64,000 nucleotides of DNA from Clostridium sp. MCC353 (GCF_018785315.1 NZ_WQPN01000022.1:1-64000), one strand, 5' to 3'. Shown: positions 28,664 through 38,069, numbered from the stretch's first letter. Translations and numbers: made by a program. Notes: generated by a model not told the origin, from the letters alone.

Positions 28664-29269
28664 ATGGCGATCAGCTTACAAAAGGGGCAGAAAGTGAATC
28701 TGCAGAAACGGTCTTCTGCAGGCTTAGGCGAAATACTTGTTAATTTGAACTGGAATTCCAAACCGGTGAAAAAGGGGTTATTTTCGGGGTTATTGGGAGG
28801 CGGCCAGGGGATCGACCTGGATCTGGGCTGTTTGTTTGAATTAAAAGACGGAAGAAAAGGGACGGTCCAGGCGCTGGGCAATGCGTTCGGTTCCTTAAAC
28901 CAGCCGCCTTACATCGCGCTGGATGGTGATGACAGGACCGGAGCGGCAGCGGCAGGAGAAAATCTCCGGATTAACGGAAATCAGATTTCCAATATCAAGA
29001 GGGTCCTGGTTTATACGTTTATCTATGAAGGCGTGGCCAATTGGCAGCAGGCTGACGCGGCGGTTACAATTAAGTATCCGGGAGCGGAAGATATTTTTGT
29101 GAAGATGGACGATTATAACTCTTCACATAAGATGTGCGGCCTGGCGCTCTTTGAGAATGTGAATGACGAGACATTCAGCGTGGAGAAAATCGTTCAGTTC
29201 TATCCTGGACATGAGGCCCTTGATCAGGCGTTTCACTGGGGGCTCAGATGGAAAGCCGGACGTAAATAG
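28664..29269 (+). CDS. Divergent TerD family protein (TerA-like), paralogue 3
   Basis: A 201-residue TerD-fold protein that has diverged from its neighbours. The first acidic motif is GIDLDLGCLFELKDGR, and the GDGDDEQ motif is replaced by ALDGDDRTGAAAAGEN. An extra segment (KKGLFSGLLGGGQ) precedes the first motif. The differences match the TerA/TerF-like branch more than TerD itself, so it may hold a distinct role in a TerD assembly. Confidence 0.88.
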   Translation: MAISLQKGQKVNLQKRSSAGLGEILVNLNWNSKPVKKGLFSGLLGGGQGIDLDLGCLFELKDGRKGTVQALGNAFGSLNQPPYIALDGDDRTGAAAAGENLRINGNQISNIKRVLVYTFIYEGVANWQQADAAVTIKYPGAEDIFVKMDDYNSSHKMCGLALFENVNDETFSVEKIVQFYPGHEALDQAFHWGLRWKAGRK

Positions 29270-29281
29270 GAGGAAAATAAA

Positions 29282-29872
29282 ATGTCAATTAGTTTACAAA
29301 AAGGACAAAAAGTCAGTTTGTCAAAAGATAATGCGGGACTTTCCAAGGTGATCATCGGGTTAGGCTGGGATGAGGTACAGCAGTCCAGAGGAGGGCTTTT
29401 CGCGCCAAAACCGCAGCCCATTGACTGTGACGCGTCCGCCATCCTGTTAAAAAATGGCAAGTTTACGGATAAAGCGGATGTGGTTTATTTTGGTAATTTA
29501 AGGCATAAATCGGGAACCGTCCAGCATATGGGAGATAATCTTACAGGTGCGGGCGATGGGGATGACGAGCAGATCATTGTTGATTTAGCCAGCGTTCCGG
29601 GAGAATATGACAGAATCGTAATCGTCGTAAATATCTATCAGGCGGTTAAGAGAAAACAGCATTTTGGATTGATCCAGAATGCGTTTATCCGGTTAGTGGA
29701 TGCCAGAACCAATTCGGAGATGTGCAAATATAATTTAACGGATAATTATTCAGGTATGACAGCCATGATTTTTGGTGAAGTGTACAGACACGGCAATGAA
29801 TGGAAGTTTAACGCCATCGGACAGGGCACCAATGATCCTGGAATCGGCGAGCTTGCCAGCAGATATCTTTAA
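29282..29872 (+). CDS. TerD family stress protein, paralogue 4
   Basis: A 196-residue TerD-type protein with PIDCDASAILLKNGKF and [19 protein letters not shown]. The first calcium motif lacks the usual FDLD spacing (PIDCDAS), so that site may be altered. It ends the run of four paralogues 83 bases before the Ca2+ ATPase. Confidence 0.93.
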   Translation: MSISLQKGQKVSLSKDNAGLSKVIIGLGWDEVQQSRGGLFAPKPQPIDCDASAILLKNGKFTDKADVVYFGNLRHKSGTVQHMGDNLTGAGDGDDEQIIVDLASVPGEYDRIVIVVNIYQAVKRKQHFGLIQNAFIRLVDARTNSEMCKYNLTDNYSGMTAMIFGEVYRHGNEWKFNAIGQGTNDPGIGELASRYL

Positions 29873-29885
29873 ATAATACTAGTTA

Positions 29886-29931
29886 GAGCAAAAGGAGAAA
29901 CTGCCTTTATGACAAGTTTCTTCTTTTGTTC
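29886..29931 (+). promoter_or_regulatory. Long hairpin in the leader of the Ca2+ ATPase gene
   Basis: Arms 29886-29902 and 29915-29931 pair over 17 positions with two G-U-type mismatches, around a 12-base loop. There is no T run directly after, so it is more likely an mRNA-processing or attenuating structure than a terminator. It separates the terD genes from the ATPase. Confidence 0.5.
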
Positions 29932-29954
29932 CATATGCGTTCAGGAGGAACAAC

Positions 29955-32612
29955 ATGAAGTTTAATGGGCTTACCGATAAAGAAGTCGAATTATCGCGCC
30001 AAAAATACGGGTCAAATGCAATACCGGATTCAGAACCAACCACATTTTGGGAGGAATTTAAAGAGACATTCAGCGATCCCATGATCAAAATACTTTTAGC
30101 CATCGCGGCGCTCATGATCGGGATGTTTTTTTTCGGCTATGCGGAGATTTATGAGCCGGTAGGAACGATCGTAGCCGTACTGATTGTAGCGTTTGTTTCA
30201 GCTAAAACAGGCGTCGCAAGTGATACGAAATACAGGGAACTGAAAGACAATACAAAAAAAGACCAGTGCAAAGTCCATAGGAACGGCATGATAACCGTTA
30301 TCAATGTGGACGATGTGGTGGTAGGAGATAAAATCCTTCTGCAGTCGGGAGATAAAATTCCGGCCGACGGCGTATTGCTGGCGGGCAGTCTGAATGTGAA
30401 TAACTCCGCCCTCAACGGAGAAGCGGAGGAATGCAAAAAGACGGCGGCAACGGAAGATTTTGTGCTGGCCGACGAGATTACAGGGGACACGTTTGTAGAC
30501 AAACATTCCCTGTTCCGCGGGGCCGTTGTATTCGACGGAGAGGGCGTTTTAGATGTCAGAAAAACCGGATTGAATACAATGATGGGGAAGATGGCTGAGG
30601 AGATGCAGGAAGACGACCTGGATTCACCGTTAAAGGTGAAGTTAGGCAAACTGGCCCAGCAGATTTCCACATTTGGATATATCGGAGCTATCGTTATTGC
30701 AGTCTTATATTTTGGCTATTTCATCACGTCGGCCGGAGGCTTTTCCAGCTATTTTTCCATGGGAATCGAAGAAATCATAAAAGATATAGTGGAAGCGGTG
30801 TCCCTGGCTGTTGTAATCATTGTGTGCGCTGTGCCTGAAGGGCTTCCGCTGATGATTTCACTGGTGCTCATGCAGAATACGAGCAAGATGCTGGATCATA
30901 ACGTTTTGGTGAGAAAAGCGGAAGGTATCGAAACCGCCGGTTCCCTAAACATTTTATTCAGCGATAAGACAGGCACCATAACAAAAGGCATGCTGGAAGT
31001 AGTAGACTTTTTTACGGCTGATGGAAATTCCATTGAGCTGAAAGATTTGAGTAAGCACAGCAAAATAAAAGGGCTTGTGGATCTGGCGATTGGTAAGAAT
31101 TCCCAGTCCATGTTTGATGCGGAACACCGGGTTATCGGCGGCAATGCGACGGATCAGGCTTTAATGAAATTCATTGGAGAAACTACATTCAGGATATTGG
31201 ACGAAGACCGGGAATGCATCGTAACCTGCTGTCAGGGATTCAATTCCAGCAATAAATTCAGCCAGGCCAGACTTGACCACCTTGGGAAAACCTTCTATAA
31301 GGGAGCTCCGGAGCGTTTGCTGGCAGTGGCGAAGAAGTATTTGGACAGCGAAGGTGAAATCAGGGAGATCGATCAGAACGTGCTGAACAGGAAGATTGAT
31401 GAACTGGCATCCAAGGCCATGCGTGTGCTGGCATTTGGCTATTCTGAGAAAAAACTGGTGGAGAATACCATCAATGATGATATTGTCATTATCGGACTTG
31501 TGGGAATCCGCGATGATGTGAGGCCGGAGGCCAAAGAAGCCATTGAGGAAGTGCAGAGCGCCGGCATCCAGGTTGTCATGATAACAGGAGACCGTCTGGA
31601 AACCGCAATTGCCATCGCGAAAGATTCAGGCCTGCTGAAAAACAGTACGGACAAGGCGTTGTCTTCAGCACAGTTGAACGAAATGTCGGATGAAGAGGTT
31701 AAAAAGATTATACCGAATATCAGGGTGATTGCCAGAGCGCTGCCCACGGACAAATCCAGAATGGTCAGATTGTGCCAGGAGATGAATTTAGTCGTAGGTA
31801 TGACGGGCGACGGTGTAAACGATTCACCGGCGCTGAAGAGAGCGGATGTGGGCTTCGCCATGGGAAGCGGTACGGAAGCGGCCAAAGAGGCTGGAAAGAT
31901 TGTTGTTCTGGACGATAACTTTAAGTCCATAAAAGACGCCATCTGGTATGGAAGGACGATCTATCACAATATTTTAAAATTCTGTAAATTCCAGCTGGTG
32001 ATCAATGTTGCTGCCGTAGTGGTAAGCGCCATTGCCCCATTCTTTGGGATTGAAGAACCTCTTAAAGTTACCCATCTGCTGTTTGTTAACCTGGTAATGG
32101 ACGGCTTGGGTGCGATCATGCTGGGGAATGAACCTGCGCTTGAAAAATATATGAAAGAAAAGCCCAGAAGAAGGGATGAGAATATCGTAAGCAGAAAGAT
32201 GATGGCTCAGATTCTCACCATGGGCGCGTGGCTGACGGTGATCAGTTTTGTATTTTTGAAACACCCCTTCTTTTCCTCATTTTATGCGAATGAAGCGGAA
32301 CATTTAACAGGATATTTCGTGTTGTTCATCGTGAGCGCGCTGTTTAACGGATTTAATGTGAGAGATGACGGGTTCGGTATTTTTAAGGGACTGAATGAGA
32401 ATACAGGCTTTTTAAAAGTATTCTTTGCGATTATCCTGGTTCAGGCGCTCATAGTCAATTCAGGCTTGGTGCCTCTGCCGGTGTTTGAATGGATCGGCAA
32501 TATGTTCAGCTGCGTTCCATTTGGCATCAGGGGATGGGGAATTGCGTTTGTACTTGCATTTACCATGATCCCGGTGGACATGATCAGAAAAACCATTGTT
32601 AATAAGTTATAA
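29955..32612 (+). CDS. PMCA-type calcium-translocating P-type ATPase
   Basis: An 885-residue P2-type ATPase. The phosphorylated aspartate is Asp337 in SDKTGTITKG, the fourth membrane segment carries VCAVPEGLPLMISL (the PEGLP form of PMCA pumps), and the hinge is MTGDGVNDSPALKRADVGFAMG. It would expel Ca2+ from the cytoplasm. Its place directly after the calcium-binding TerD genes links the ter island to calcium handling. Start ATG with a CAGGAGGAA ribosome binding site. Confidence 0.95.
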   Translation: MKFNGLTDKEVELSRQKYGSNAIPDSEPTTFWEEFKETFSDPMIKILLAIAALMIGMFFFGYAEIYEPVGTIVAVLIVAFVSAKTGVASDTKYRELKDNTKKDQCKVHRNGMITVINVDDVVVGDKILLQSGDKIPADGVLLAGSLNVNNSALNGEAEECKKTAATEDFVLADEITGDTFVDKHSLFRGAVVFDGEGVLDVRKTGLNTMMGKMAEEMQEDDLDSPLKVKLGKLAQQISTFGYIGAIVIAVLYFGYFITSAGGFSSYFSMGIEEIIKDIVEAVSLAVVIIVCAVPEGLPLMISLVLMQNTSKMLDHNVLVRKAEGIETAGSLNILFSDKTGTITKGMLEVVDFFTADGNSIELKDLSKHSKIKGLVDLAIGKNSQSMFDAEHRVIGGNATDQALMKFIGETTFRILDEDRECIVTCCQGFNSSNKFSQARLDHLGKTFYKGAPERLLAVAKKYLDSEGEIREIDQNVLNRKIDELASKAMRVLAFGYSEKKLVENTINDDIVIIGLVGIRDDVRPEAKEAIEEVQSAGIQVVMITGDRLETAIAIAKDSGLLKNSTDKALSSAQLNEMSDEEVKKIIPNIRVIARALPTDKSRMVRLCQEMNLVVGMTGDGVNDSPALKRADVGFAMGSGTEAAKEAGKIVVLDDNFKSIKDAIWYGRTIYHNILKFCKFQLVINVAAVVVSAIAPFFGIEEPLKVTHLLFVNLVMDGLGAIMLGNEPALEKYMKEKPRRRDENIVSRKMMAQILTMGAWLTVISFVFLKHPFFSSFYANEAEHLTGYFVLFIVSALFNGFNVRDDGFGIFKGLNENTGFLKVFFAIILVQALIVNSGLVPLPVFEWIGNMFSCVPFGIRGWGIAFVLAFTMIPVDMIRKTIVNKL

Positions 32613-32620
32613 TTACTGCG

Positions 32621-32654
32621 GATGTGTGATACAATTGTGTCACACATCTTTTTT
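32621..32654 (+). terminator. Intrinsic terminator after the Ca2+ ATPase
   Basis: GATGTGTGA (32621-32629) pairs with TCACACATC (32640-32648), followed by TTTTTT. The open frame of the next gene runs through this hairpin, which argues that its true start is farther downstream. Confidence 0.8.
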
Positions 32655-32681
32655 GGGAAAATTAATGTGGGAAGGATTGGC

Positions 32682-33437
32682 ATGATGATATTTAATTCAG
32701 ATTTGGATAATACATTGATCTATTCATATAAACATAATATCGGGGAAGATAAAGTCTGTGTTGAGATCTATCAGGGCAGGGACATCTCATTTATGACCGG
32801 GAAATCTTATGAACTGCTAAAAATGGTGCGGGAAAAGACAATATTTGTTCCGACCACAACCAGAACCATTGAACAATATAACAGAATTGATTTGGGAACC
32901 GGCGCCCCTCCTTTTGCTCTGGTCTGCAATGGGGGAGTTTTGCTGGCTGACGGGGTTGAGGACGAAAGCTGGTATCAGGAATCCCTTGACTTGACAGCGG
33001 ATTCCGGGAATGAATTAGAAAAAGCGGCCAGGCTGCTGAAGCAGGACCCGGACAGGTCATTTGAGGTCAGAAATGTAAGGAATCTGTTTTTGTTCACTAA
33101 GAGCGAAAAGCCGGAAATGTCCATTAAACGGCTGTCGGCCGTTCTTGATATGGATTTAGTGGATGTTTTTAATAATGGCCTAAAAGTCTACGTGGTGCCC
33201 AAACGGCTGGATAAAGGGACGGCGGTAAAAAGGCTGAAAAAAATGCTTCATGAAGGTAGGGTAATCGCAGCAGGAGACAGTGAATTCGATGTGCCGATGC
33301 TGAAAGCAGCGGATTACGCAATTGCGCCGGAGAAGCTGGCTGAACGGTTTGCTCTAGGGGATGAGGTTATACGTTTGAGGGAGGGAATTGTGTTTTCGGA
33401 TGGGGTGCTGGAGTTTATATTGAGACAATTGCTTTAG
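32682..33437 (+). CDS. HAD family hydrolase of the ter module
   Basis: A protein of about 251 residues with the HAD nucleophile motif FNSDLDNTLIYSY at the N-terminus and the metal-binding motif AAGDSEFDVPMLKAAD near the C-terminus. HAD phosphatases of this type accompany ter biosynthetic modules. The ATG at 32682 follows GGGAAGG; the longer frame from 32622 would include the preceding terminator and is rejected. It closes the ter island. Confidence 0.88.
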   Translation: MMIFNSDLDNTLIYSYKHNIGEDKVCVEIYQGRDISFMTGKSYELLKMVREKTIFVPTTTRTIEQYNRIDLGTGAPPFALVCNGGVLLADGVEDESWYQESLDLTADSGNELEKAARLLKQDPDRSFEVRNVRNLFLFTKSEKPEMSIKRLSAVLDMDLVDVFNNGLKVYVVPKRLDKGTAVKRLKKMLHEGRVIAAGDSEFDVPMLKAADYAIAPEKLAERFALGDEVIRLREGIVFSDGVLEFILRQLL

Positions 33438-33500
33438 ATGTATACGTTACGCTGAAAGTGGTCAATTAAATGCAATTTATGGTAGTCAGGTGTTTTTTTT

Positions 33501-33546
33501 ACATTAACCCTGAAGGCATTTTCGAAAATGCCTTCAGGGTTAATGT
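33501..33546. repeat. 46-base perfect palindrome (family B)
   Basis: Positions 33501-33523 and 33524-33546 are exact reverse complements with no loop, centred on TTTTCGAAAA. It shares the core GAAGGCATTTTCGAAAATGC with 40226-40257 and, with one base changed, with 20747-20819. T runs flank it on both sides, so it could also end transcription from either direction. Confidence 0.85.
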
Positions 33547-33749
33547 CATTTTTTATCCCCCCTTCCCTCAAATCTTTATCTATTACAGCTATGAATCAAT
33601 TAAATAAAGATTGATCTCCACAACCCCTTGAAGCCTGGGAAAAAATTTGATATACTGGATTAACATTCATGGAATCTCCATTCGGAGATATCTGGCGGTT
33701 CTGCCATATTTTCCAATGAAAAGAATTTAATAGCAGAAGGAGGAAGTTT

Positions 33750-34542
33750 ATGGCAGAAAAGGATCTGTACATAAAGAAACTTTTAGAGGATAAAGTTCGT
33801 TTCGCCGATTTTAATAATGAAGTTATATTTGGTGGGATACCGGTTTTAGATGCAGACGATTTGGAGCTGATTCCAAATGAGAACGGGATTATTACAGTGG
33901 ATGAAGGCGGAAAAAAGCTGGTGGTGCAGCGCAGAAGAGATATGGTAATGCAGGCAAGTGACAAACTAGGTATAGGTTTTGCAATATTAGGATGTGAGGG
34001 CCAGGCTAACATACATTATGGGATGACAGTTAGAAAAGTGGGACGGGCCTTTATGTCTGCATGAAATGCTGGGATTGGACGGCTGTGATGAGCACCTGGA
34101 CGGCCTTAGGAAATTCATACCGGATTATCGAATAAACCTGGTGGATGTAAGGGATTATGAGACAATGGGCCGGTTTCAGTCGTGTTTACAACATATATTC
34201 AGTATGTTAAAATATAATATAGATAAGAAAAAACTATATGAATATGCCCGGCTTCACCGGGAAGCCATTCGTGAGATGGATTACGATTCGGCGATGGCAA
34301 TGCTGGTATTGCTGGGAGAACAGAAACGGATGGCGAAAATTTTAGATAATTCAGAGGGAGAGGAGGAGTTTGATATGTGTCAGGCTATTGATGAATTGAT
34401 TGCGGATGGTGAAGCAAGAGGAGAGCTGCGTTATAGTCAATTAATATTGAAACTGGCGGAAGAGGGTAAAAGCGAAAAAATTATTAAGGCGGCTTCCGAT
34501 CCTGATTTTTTAAAACAACTTTATCATGAATACGGTATCTGA
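33750..34542 (+). pseudogene. Rpn-family PD-(D/E)XK protein broken by an internal deletion
   Basis: The first frame (33750-34064) ends prematurely and the second (34066-34542) supplies the C-terminal half of the same family. Reading the second frame back before its ATG gives W-D-G-P-L-C-L-H-E-M-L-G-L-D from 34039, the usual segment after the LYYG-type strand of this family. The first frame is normal up to HYGMTVRK at about 34038. The join therefore lies near 34038/34039, where a stretch of perhaps 50-70 codons has been lost with a frame change. It has a good ribosome binding site, so a 104-residue fragment could still be made. Confidence 0.75.
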
Positions 34543-34775
34543 AGTTTTGATAAAATAAAGTTATAATGGGAGGCTGCAAAAACAAAAGTTACTATGTAGC
34601 TGTCTTTGTATCATGGAAGTGAATTTATATCGTCCTGGTAAGACATAAGCTGTCTGTGGAGGGAGAAAAAATGTGGCATCAAATACGGAATTGACGTATT
34701 GTGCTTTATTATGGTCAATCCCGTATTGTGGTCAATCCTGTATTGTTGCCGCTCTCTCCCTTCTGCCCATATGAT
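34543..34775. other. Intergenic region with two tandem 17-base repeats
   Basis: GGTCAATCCCGTATTGT at 34713-34729 is followed at once by GGTCAATCCTGTATTGT at 34730-34746. I see no gene here. A small A-rich open stretch after a GGAGGG at about 34659 gives only a short peptide and is not supported. Confidence 0.4.
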
Positions 34776-35657
34776 TTACAGAATCCTCACACCCAAATGA
34801 TAAGATCTGCTTTCTCCCAATTCCAACTTCTGAACATGGTGTTTATGTGTGAATTCATCATCCTCATCGCTGCAGATTGCCGATCCATTCCAGGGTTCGA
34901 TGCAGAGGAACGGGGCATTTATGTGGTCGGGGGTCCAGAAAGCGATGGTTTCAAAATCCGGATAATCCACTTCCACACCCCTGTTTGTCTTAGGGTTAAC
35001 CAGAGCAACTTTTCTGGATTTGATGGATTCGAAAAATACGGCGTTGTTATCAAATAAATGATAGTCTAAAGGCAGACGGCGGCTGTGATCGATCAGAAGT
35101 ATGTGGCGGCTGTGGTCATATTCCTGTTTTTCCATATTATGAACCGTACAGGAAGCGGTTTCTTCCTGCTCAAATTCCAACACATAATCTTCAAATTTTT
35201 CTCCGTCTTCCATAGGGCATATGAAGCCGGGATGAGCGCCGATACAGTAGTAGATCGGGCGGCTGTCCGTATTGTCCACTTTATAATCCATGGACAGGAC
35301 GCCATCATTCAGGCTGTAAGTGAGGGTGAGGCGGAACTCATAGGGATACATGGTTTTGGTGATCTCTGTATCAGTGATTTCAAAGGAGGCGGAATCGGAA
35401 GACTGAGCCGTCACTTTAAAATCAGTTTCTTTACAAAAGCCGTGTTTGGGGAGTTCATACCAGACGCCTTCAAACATGGTTTTATCATTTCTTGAATTTC
35501 CCACGGCAGGAAATAACAGAGGGGAACAGCGGGACCATACGGAGGGATCGCGCTGCCAAATGTACTCTTTGCCGCTGCTGTCCTTCAGCGAGATTAACTG
35601 TGCGCCGAAACTGTCAATTACAGCGGTTGTTTTGGAATCCTGGATTGTTATTAACAT
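34776..35657 (-). CDS. Aldose 1-epimerase family protein
   Basis: A protein of about 293 residues of the galactose mutarotase-like superfamily (SLKDSSGKEYIWQRDPSVWSR, CIGAHPGFICPM, CIEPWNG near the C-terminus). It probably interconverts anomers of a hexose or hexose 6-phosphate. The ATG at 35657 follows AGAGGT; an upstream ATG at 35678 overlaps the stop of the LacI gene but lacks a ribosome binding site. It is cotranscribed with the LacI regulator. Confidence 0.9.
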   Translation of the reverse strand: MLITIQDSKTTAVIDSFGAQLISLKDSSGKEYIWQRDPSVWSRCSPLLFPAVGNSRNDKTMFEGVWYELPKHGFCKETDFKVTAQSSDSASFEITDTEITKTMYPYEFRLTLTYSLNDGVLSMDYKVDNTDSRPIYYCIGAHPGFICPMEDGEKFEDYVLEFEQEETASCTVHNMEKQEYDHSRHILLIDHSRRLPLDYHLFDNNAVFFESIKSRKVALVNPKTNRGVEVDYPDFETIAFWTPDHINAPFLCIEPWNGSAICSDEDDEFTHKHHVQKLELGESRSYHLGVRIL

Positions 35658-35674
35658 AGTTATTTTACCTCTTT

Positions 35675-36703
35675 TCATTTTTTAGATGTATAAACCGCGC
35701 AGCTTTCCCTGTTGGCAATGTAAAAGGGAAGGTTCATTTTAATTGGAAGACGGTGTCCCCCCTCGATCCGGTCAATCAGTATTTTGGCTGTCATCTGCCC
35801 CATTTCTTCCACAGGAATATGTACTGTGGTCAGCATGGGAGTCAGATACTGGGCCGTATCGATATCGTCAATACTGATGATGGAAATGTCCCCGGGTATG
35901 TTGAAACCGGCTTCCTGTACTGCATGCATTGCCCCGATTGCGGTGATGTCATTGCTGCAGAAGAAAGCGGAAACGTCCGTTTTCTTTTCCAGCAGGCGTT
36001 TGGCGCCCTGGTATCCTCCTTCGGAAGAGAGAGGGACGTTTACCACATACTCTTTCTTGAGCGGCAGTTTGCGGGAGGCCAGTGCGGAGCAGTATCCGGT
36101 ATAGCGGTCCTCTGCCTCGGTTTCGCCTATATAGGCGATTCGCGTATGGCCAAGCTCCATCAGATGTTCCATGGCGGCCAGGCTGGCCTGGTGTCCGTCG
36201 CAGATAATCTGGTCGTACTTTGCCTCCAGGTTGTTGAGCCCTGTGTAGGCAACATAGTTAAAATATTTCTTCAATGTCCCCAGAAGCTGCTTGTCACACC
36301 GTCCCAGAATTACCACCCCATCCACGTGGTTATCCGTAATCAGGCGGAAGGTGCTGGGATGATTGATGTCAAAGGAAGAAAATGAGTATTTTAATACATA
36401 ATTGTGCTTAAACGCTTCCTGTTCAATACTGCGTGCCAAAGAGGAGAAAAAAGAATCAGTCATGGAATCCGGGGTCCGCGCAAATAAACATGCGATGGAA
36501 CGTGACAGCGGCTCTGGTGTTTCAACATGTCCTTTTTTCAGATCGCGGGCAGTCGGATTAGGCGTATACCCAGTGCGGCGCACGATTTCCCATATTCTGT
36601 CCTGGACTTCTTTGCTGGCGGCATTTGTGCTGTTTTTATTCACTACGCGGGATACCGTAGAGATGGATACCCCGGCCTCTTTAGCTATTTCTTTTAATGT
36701 CAT
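35675..36703 (-). CDS. LacI family transcriptional regulator
   Basis: A 342-residue repressor with the N-terminal helix-turn-helix MTLKEIAKEAGVSISTVSRV and a periplasmic-binding-protein-like sensor domain (SIISIDDIDTAQYLTPMLTTV near the end). It is divergent from the manA-like gene. Two CAAACGTTTG palindromes, at 36851-36860 and 38072-38081, fit LacI-type operators, so it likely controls the sugar cluster to its right and itself. Confidence 0.93.
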   Translation of the reverse strand: MTLKEIAKEAGVSISTVSRVVNKNSTNAASKEVQDRIWEIVRRTGYTPNPTARDLKKGHVETPEPLSRSIACLFARTPDSMTDSFFSSLARSIEQEAFKHNYVLKYSFSSFDINHPSTFRLITDNHVDGVVILGRCDKQLLGTLKKYFNYVAYTGLNNLEAKYDQIICDGHQASLAAMEHLMELGHTRIAYIGETEAEDRYTGYCSALASRKLPLKKEYVVNVPLSSEGGYQGAKRLLEKKTDVSAFFCSNDITAIGAMHAVQEAGFNIPGDISIISIDDIDTAQYLTPMLTTVHIPVEEMGQMTAKILIDRIEGGHRLPIKMNLPFYIANRESCAVYTSKK

Positions 36704-36850
36704 GGCAATAAACCAACCTCCCCGCGGCGAAATGAATATCTGTCTTTCTATAACAGCTTTGACGGCGGATCTTCTTGGCCGAAAAGGCCGTCTGGGCGGT
36801 TACATCTTTATTGTATAGAATAGATGAAAAAAATGCTATGGCAATATACC

Positions 36851-36900
36851 CAAACGTTTGCGTAAAAGAATGTGAAAAATAACAGGATATTTTGTATAAT
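36851..36900 (+). promoter_or_regulatory. LacI operator and promoter of the sugar cluster
   Basis: The palindrome CAAACGTTTG at 36851-36860 lies just upstream of a promoter with GTGAAA (36872-36877), a 17-base spacer and a perfect TATAAT (36895-36900). The operator sits in the divergent LacI-manA region, so it can serve both genes. Confidence 0.7.
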
Positions 36901-36980
36901 GAAAGCATAAAAAGATCGTGAAAATTCAGGCCGTGACAACCGGAAACAGTTGAGAAAGGCCGGATGGAGAGGAGAACGGA

Positions 36981-38069
36981 TTGGAAGCAAAACTATTTGA
37001 AAAGCCGTGGCGTTTGAAGACAAACAAAATACAATACCTGATAAAGGGAGGGGAGCTGCTGAAACGCTTTTTTGGGTATGAAGACGAGGGAAATTTGTGT
37101 TCCCAGGTCTGGATTGCATCGACGGTAACGTCGTCTGTTAATGGAAATGAAGGTCTGTCACAGTTGGAAATGGGGGACGAAGACCGGTATTTAAAAGATA
37201 TAATCGATGAATATCCCGTTCAGATTATGGGAGAGGAGCATGTAAAAAGATGGGGGACATCCACAGGCGTTCTGATCAAGATGCTGAATTCCTGCGACCG
37301 CCTTTTAGTACAGGCCCACCCCGATCAGGAGAAGGCGAAGAAGTATTTTCATTCTGATTTTGGAAAGACGGAAAGCTGGTATGTGCTGGATTTGGACACA
37401 AAGACAGAATCCCCTTGTATCTACGCGGGATTCAAACCGGGAGTAAACCGGGAAATGTTCCGCCGCCTGATTGAAATCCAGGATACAAAAAAGATTCTGG
37501 ACTGTTTGTACCGTTTCGAAATTCAAAAAGGGCAGGTGATTTTTATCCCGGCGGGACTGCCGCATACGCTGGGGGAAGGAAGCCTGATGATCGAGATTCA
37601 GGAACCGGTGGACATTACGCTGAGAGCTGAACGGATCAGGCCTGACGGGAGCGTGCTGCCGGAAGAATCCCTTCACAGCGGCATCGGCCTGGAAGCTCTG
37701 CTGGACTGTTTTGATTTTACGGTCAGAAGCGAAGAAGAGACAAGAGATAAGATTTTTCAGCCCTCCCGGATGTTAAAGAAAGAAGCGCATGTGAGTGAAG
37801 AAGTGCTGATCGGACCGGAAACGACAACCCGCTTCGGCATGAACCGGATACGGATGGATGGGACGGAAGGAAGAAAGACCTATTCAAAAGAGAATGGAGC
37901 ATTTACAATCGTCTTAGTGACGGAAGGAAGCGGCAGGATCGTGACGGAGGCGGGAGAAGAACCGCTTAATAAGGGAACGGAATTATGGCTTCCCAATGGG
38001 GTGAAAACATACCGGTATGAGACCGGTGAGAAGCTGGAAATTGTGGAATGTTATCCCCCGCAAACCTAA
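36981..38069 (+). CDS. manA: Class I mannose-6-phosphate isomerase
   Basis: A 362-residue cupin-fold isomerase linking mannose 6-phosphate and fructose 6-phosphate. Metal-site segments are present: VQAHPDQEKAKKYFHS and GLPHTLGEGSLMIEIQEP. It starts with TTG at 36981 after GGAGAGGAG, with no ATG in a better place. It is the first gene of the LacI-controlled sugar cluster. A different aldose phosphate as the real substrate cannot be excluded. Confidence 0.88.
   Translation: MEAKLFEKPWRLKTNKIQYLIKGGELLKRFFGYEDEGNLCSQVWIASTVTSSVNGNEGLSQLEMGDEDRYLKDIIDEYPVQIMGEEHVKRWGTSTGVLIKMLNSCDRLLVQAHPDQEKAKKYFHSDFGKTESWYVLDLDTKTESPCIYAGFKPGVNREMFRRLIEIQDTKKILDCLYRFEIQKGQVIFIPAGLPHTLGEGSLMIEIQEPVDITLRAERIRPDGSVLPEESLHSGIGLEALLDCFDFTVRSEEETRDKIFQPSRMLKKEAHVSEEVLIGPETTTRFGMNRIRMDGTEGRKTYSKENGAFTIVLVTEGSGRIVTEAGEEPLNKGTELWLPNGVKTYRYETGEKLEIVECYPPQT

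Noticed and set aside
32622-32681. N-terminal extension of the ter HAD hydrolase
   Set aside because: It overlaps an intrinsic terminator, and the HAD motif begins right after the ATG at 32682.
34659-34693. Small gene after GGAGGG with ATG near 34671
   Set aside because: Only a short peptide is encoded and it has no recognisable feature.
34701-35495. Plus-strand frames across the aldose epimerase gene
   Set aside because: They are opposite-strand shadows of the epimerase; no ribosome binding site or recognisable domain.
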